43,051 bases of DNA, taken from assembly GCA_947589365.1 (NCBI GenBank), contig CANQAJ010000008.1, positions 1-43,051 on the forward strand. Direction: 5' to 3'. The notes beneath the pieces were generated by a model that was not told where the DNA came from, searched no databases, and worked only from the letters and a program-made list of their open reading frames with translations. The DNA is from an uncultured Clostridia bacterium. GTDB lineage: Bacteria > Bacillota > Clostridia > Oscillospirales > Acutalibacteraceae. Shown in pieces: positions 42,076 to 43,051 of the stretch. How positions within the stretch are numbered: the first letter of the stretch is position 1; each line of letters opens with the position of its first letter. The position numbers and the translations under genes were made by a program.

Positions 42076-43051
42076 ACCCAATCGCCCCCAACTTTCTCCT
42101 GATCTCGTCCTCCAGTTCATGGGATTTAGCAAACATATCGGAGAGTTCCGATGTCAGCCGTGCCATTTTCTCCTCAAAAGGCTCGCCGTCATCTTCCTGC
42201 TCCTCAATGCCAACATAGCGTCCCGGCGTCAGAATATAATCCTGCTTTGCAATATCCTGTAAAGTAGCAACAGAGCAGAAGCCCTTCACATCCTCAAGCG
42301 TTCCGTTCTGGAATGCATCGAAAGTATCCGCCAGTTTCTGAATATCTTCATCCGAGAAATCCCTGTGCTTCCTGTCTACCATATGACCCATTTTTCGGGC
42401 ATCTATAAAAAGTGTTTTGCCCTTTTGCTTTTTGTTTTTTGTGATAAACCACAAAGTAACGGGTATCGTTACATTGTAAAACAACTGCGTTGGCATTGCA
42501 ATAATACCCTCAATAAGATCGTCCTCTATTATCCTCCTGCGTATTTCTCCCTCGCCGCCCGATTGCGTGGATAATGCACCGTTTGCAAGAACAAGCCCTA
42601 TCTTGCCCCTCGGCGAAAGGTGATGTATCATGTGCTGTATCCATGCATAGTTTGCATTGCCTGCCGGAGGTATGCCGTACTTCCAACGCCTATCATCCTT
42701 CAGCTTTTCCTGACCCCATTTTGACAGATTAAACGGCGGATTCGCCATTATATAATCTGCCTTGAGTGTCGGATGTAAATCATTGAAAAACGTGTCTGCA
42801 TGATATGACCCGAAATCTGCATCTATCCCACGTATTACCATATTGATCTTTGCCATTTTCCATGTATCTGCATTTGATTCCTGTCCATATATCGATATCT
42901 CACCGCGATTTCCGGAGTGATCATCAACAAATTTTTTACTTTGCACAAACATACCGCCACTTCCACAACAGGGATCATATATACGGCTGTCCGCCTGTGG
43001 CTTAAGCACCGAAACTATTGTCTTGACTATGCTTGACGGTGTATAGAACTC
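42065..43051 (-). CDS. hsdM: Type I restriction-modification DNA methyltransferase subunit (5' truncated by window edge)
   Basis: Frame open to window end (EFYTPSSIVKTIVSVLKP); YDPCCGSGGMFVQS; MANPPFNLS. Confidence 0.96.
   Translation of the reverse strand, partial: EFYTPSSIVKTIVSVLKPQADSRIYDPCCGSGGMFVQSKKFVDDHSGNRGEISIYGQESNADTWKMAKINMVIRGIDADFGSYHADTFFNDLHPTLKADYIMANPPFNLSKWGQEKLKDDRRWKYGIPPAGNANYAWIQHMIHHLSPRGKIGLVLANGALSTQSGGEGEIRRRIIEDDLIEGIIAMPTQLFYNVTIPVTLWFITKNKKQKGKTLFIDARKMGHMVDRKHRDFSDEDIQKLADTFDAFQNGTLEDVKGFCSVATLQDIAKQDYILTPGRYVGIEEQEDDGEPFEEKMARLTSELSDMFAKSHELEDEIRRKLGAIGYEI

Overview
This is a low-GC Firmicutes/Clostridia-type chromosomal window (Ruminococcaceae-like by gene content, inferred), read by eye plus the supplied ORF track. 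The core blocks are: (i) a surface-uptake cluster at the left edge (truncated repeat-rich anchored protein, DUF4430 protein, EcfT, and an EcfA-EcfA'-S triple fusion); (ii) ArsC/Spx-like, YgiQ radical SAM, NfeD and SPFH genes; (iii) a partly decayed accessory island at ~9.6-15.9 kb (Vsr-like remnant, two frameshifted small ORFs, metallophosphoesterase, acidic-linker protein, divergent WYL regulator, LRR/zinc-ribbon protein, LRR remnant); (iv) GT2, PepV-like M20 peptidase, KptA, enolase, HNH protein with a hydrophobic tail; (v) convergent panBCD and TspO, then gdhA; (vi) a purine cluster purC-purF-purB-AIM24-purA-glmS-guaA; (vii) downstream of guaA, a zinc-ribbon membrane protein, an IS1182-like end remnant and a type I R-M operon (hsdM-small ORF-hsdS-hsdR) running off the right edge. 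The best candidates for something under-described are the split intrinsic-factor-like DUF4430/ECF cluster, the WYL-controlled accessory island, and the small ORF translationally coupled inside the hsd operon. No tRNA, rRNA or CRISPR array was recognised.
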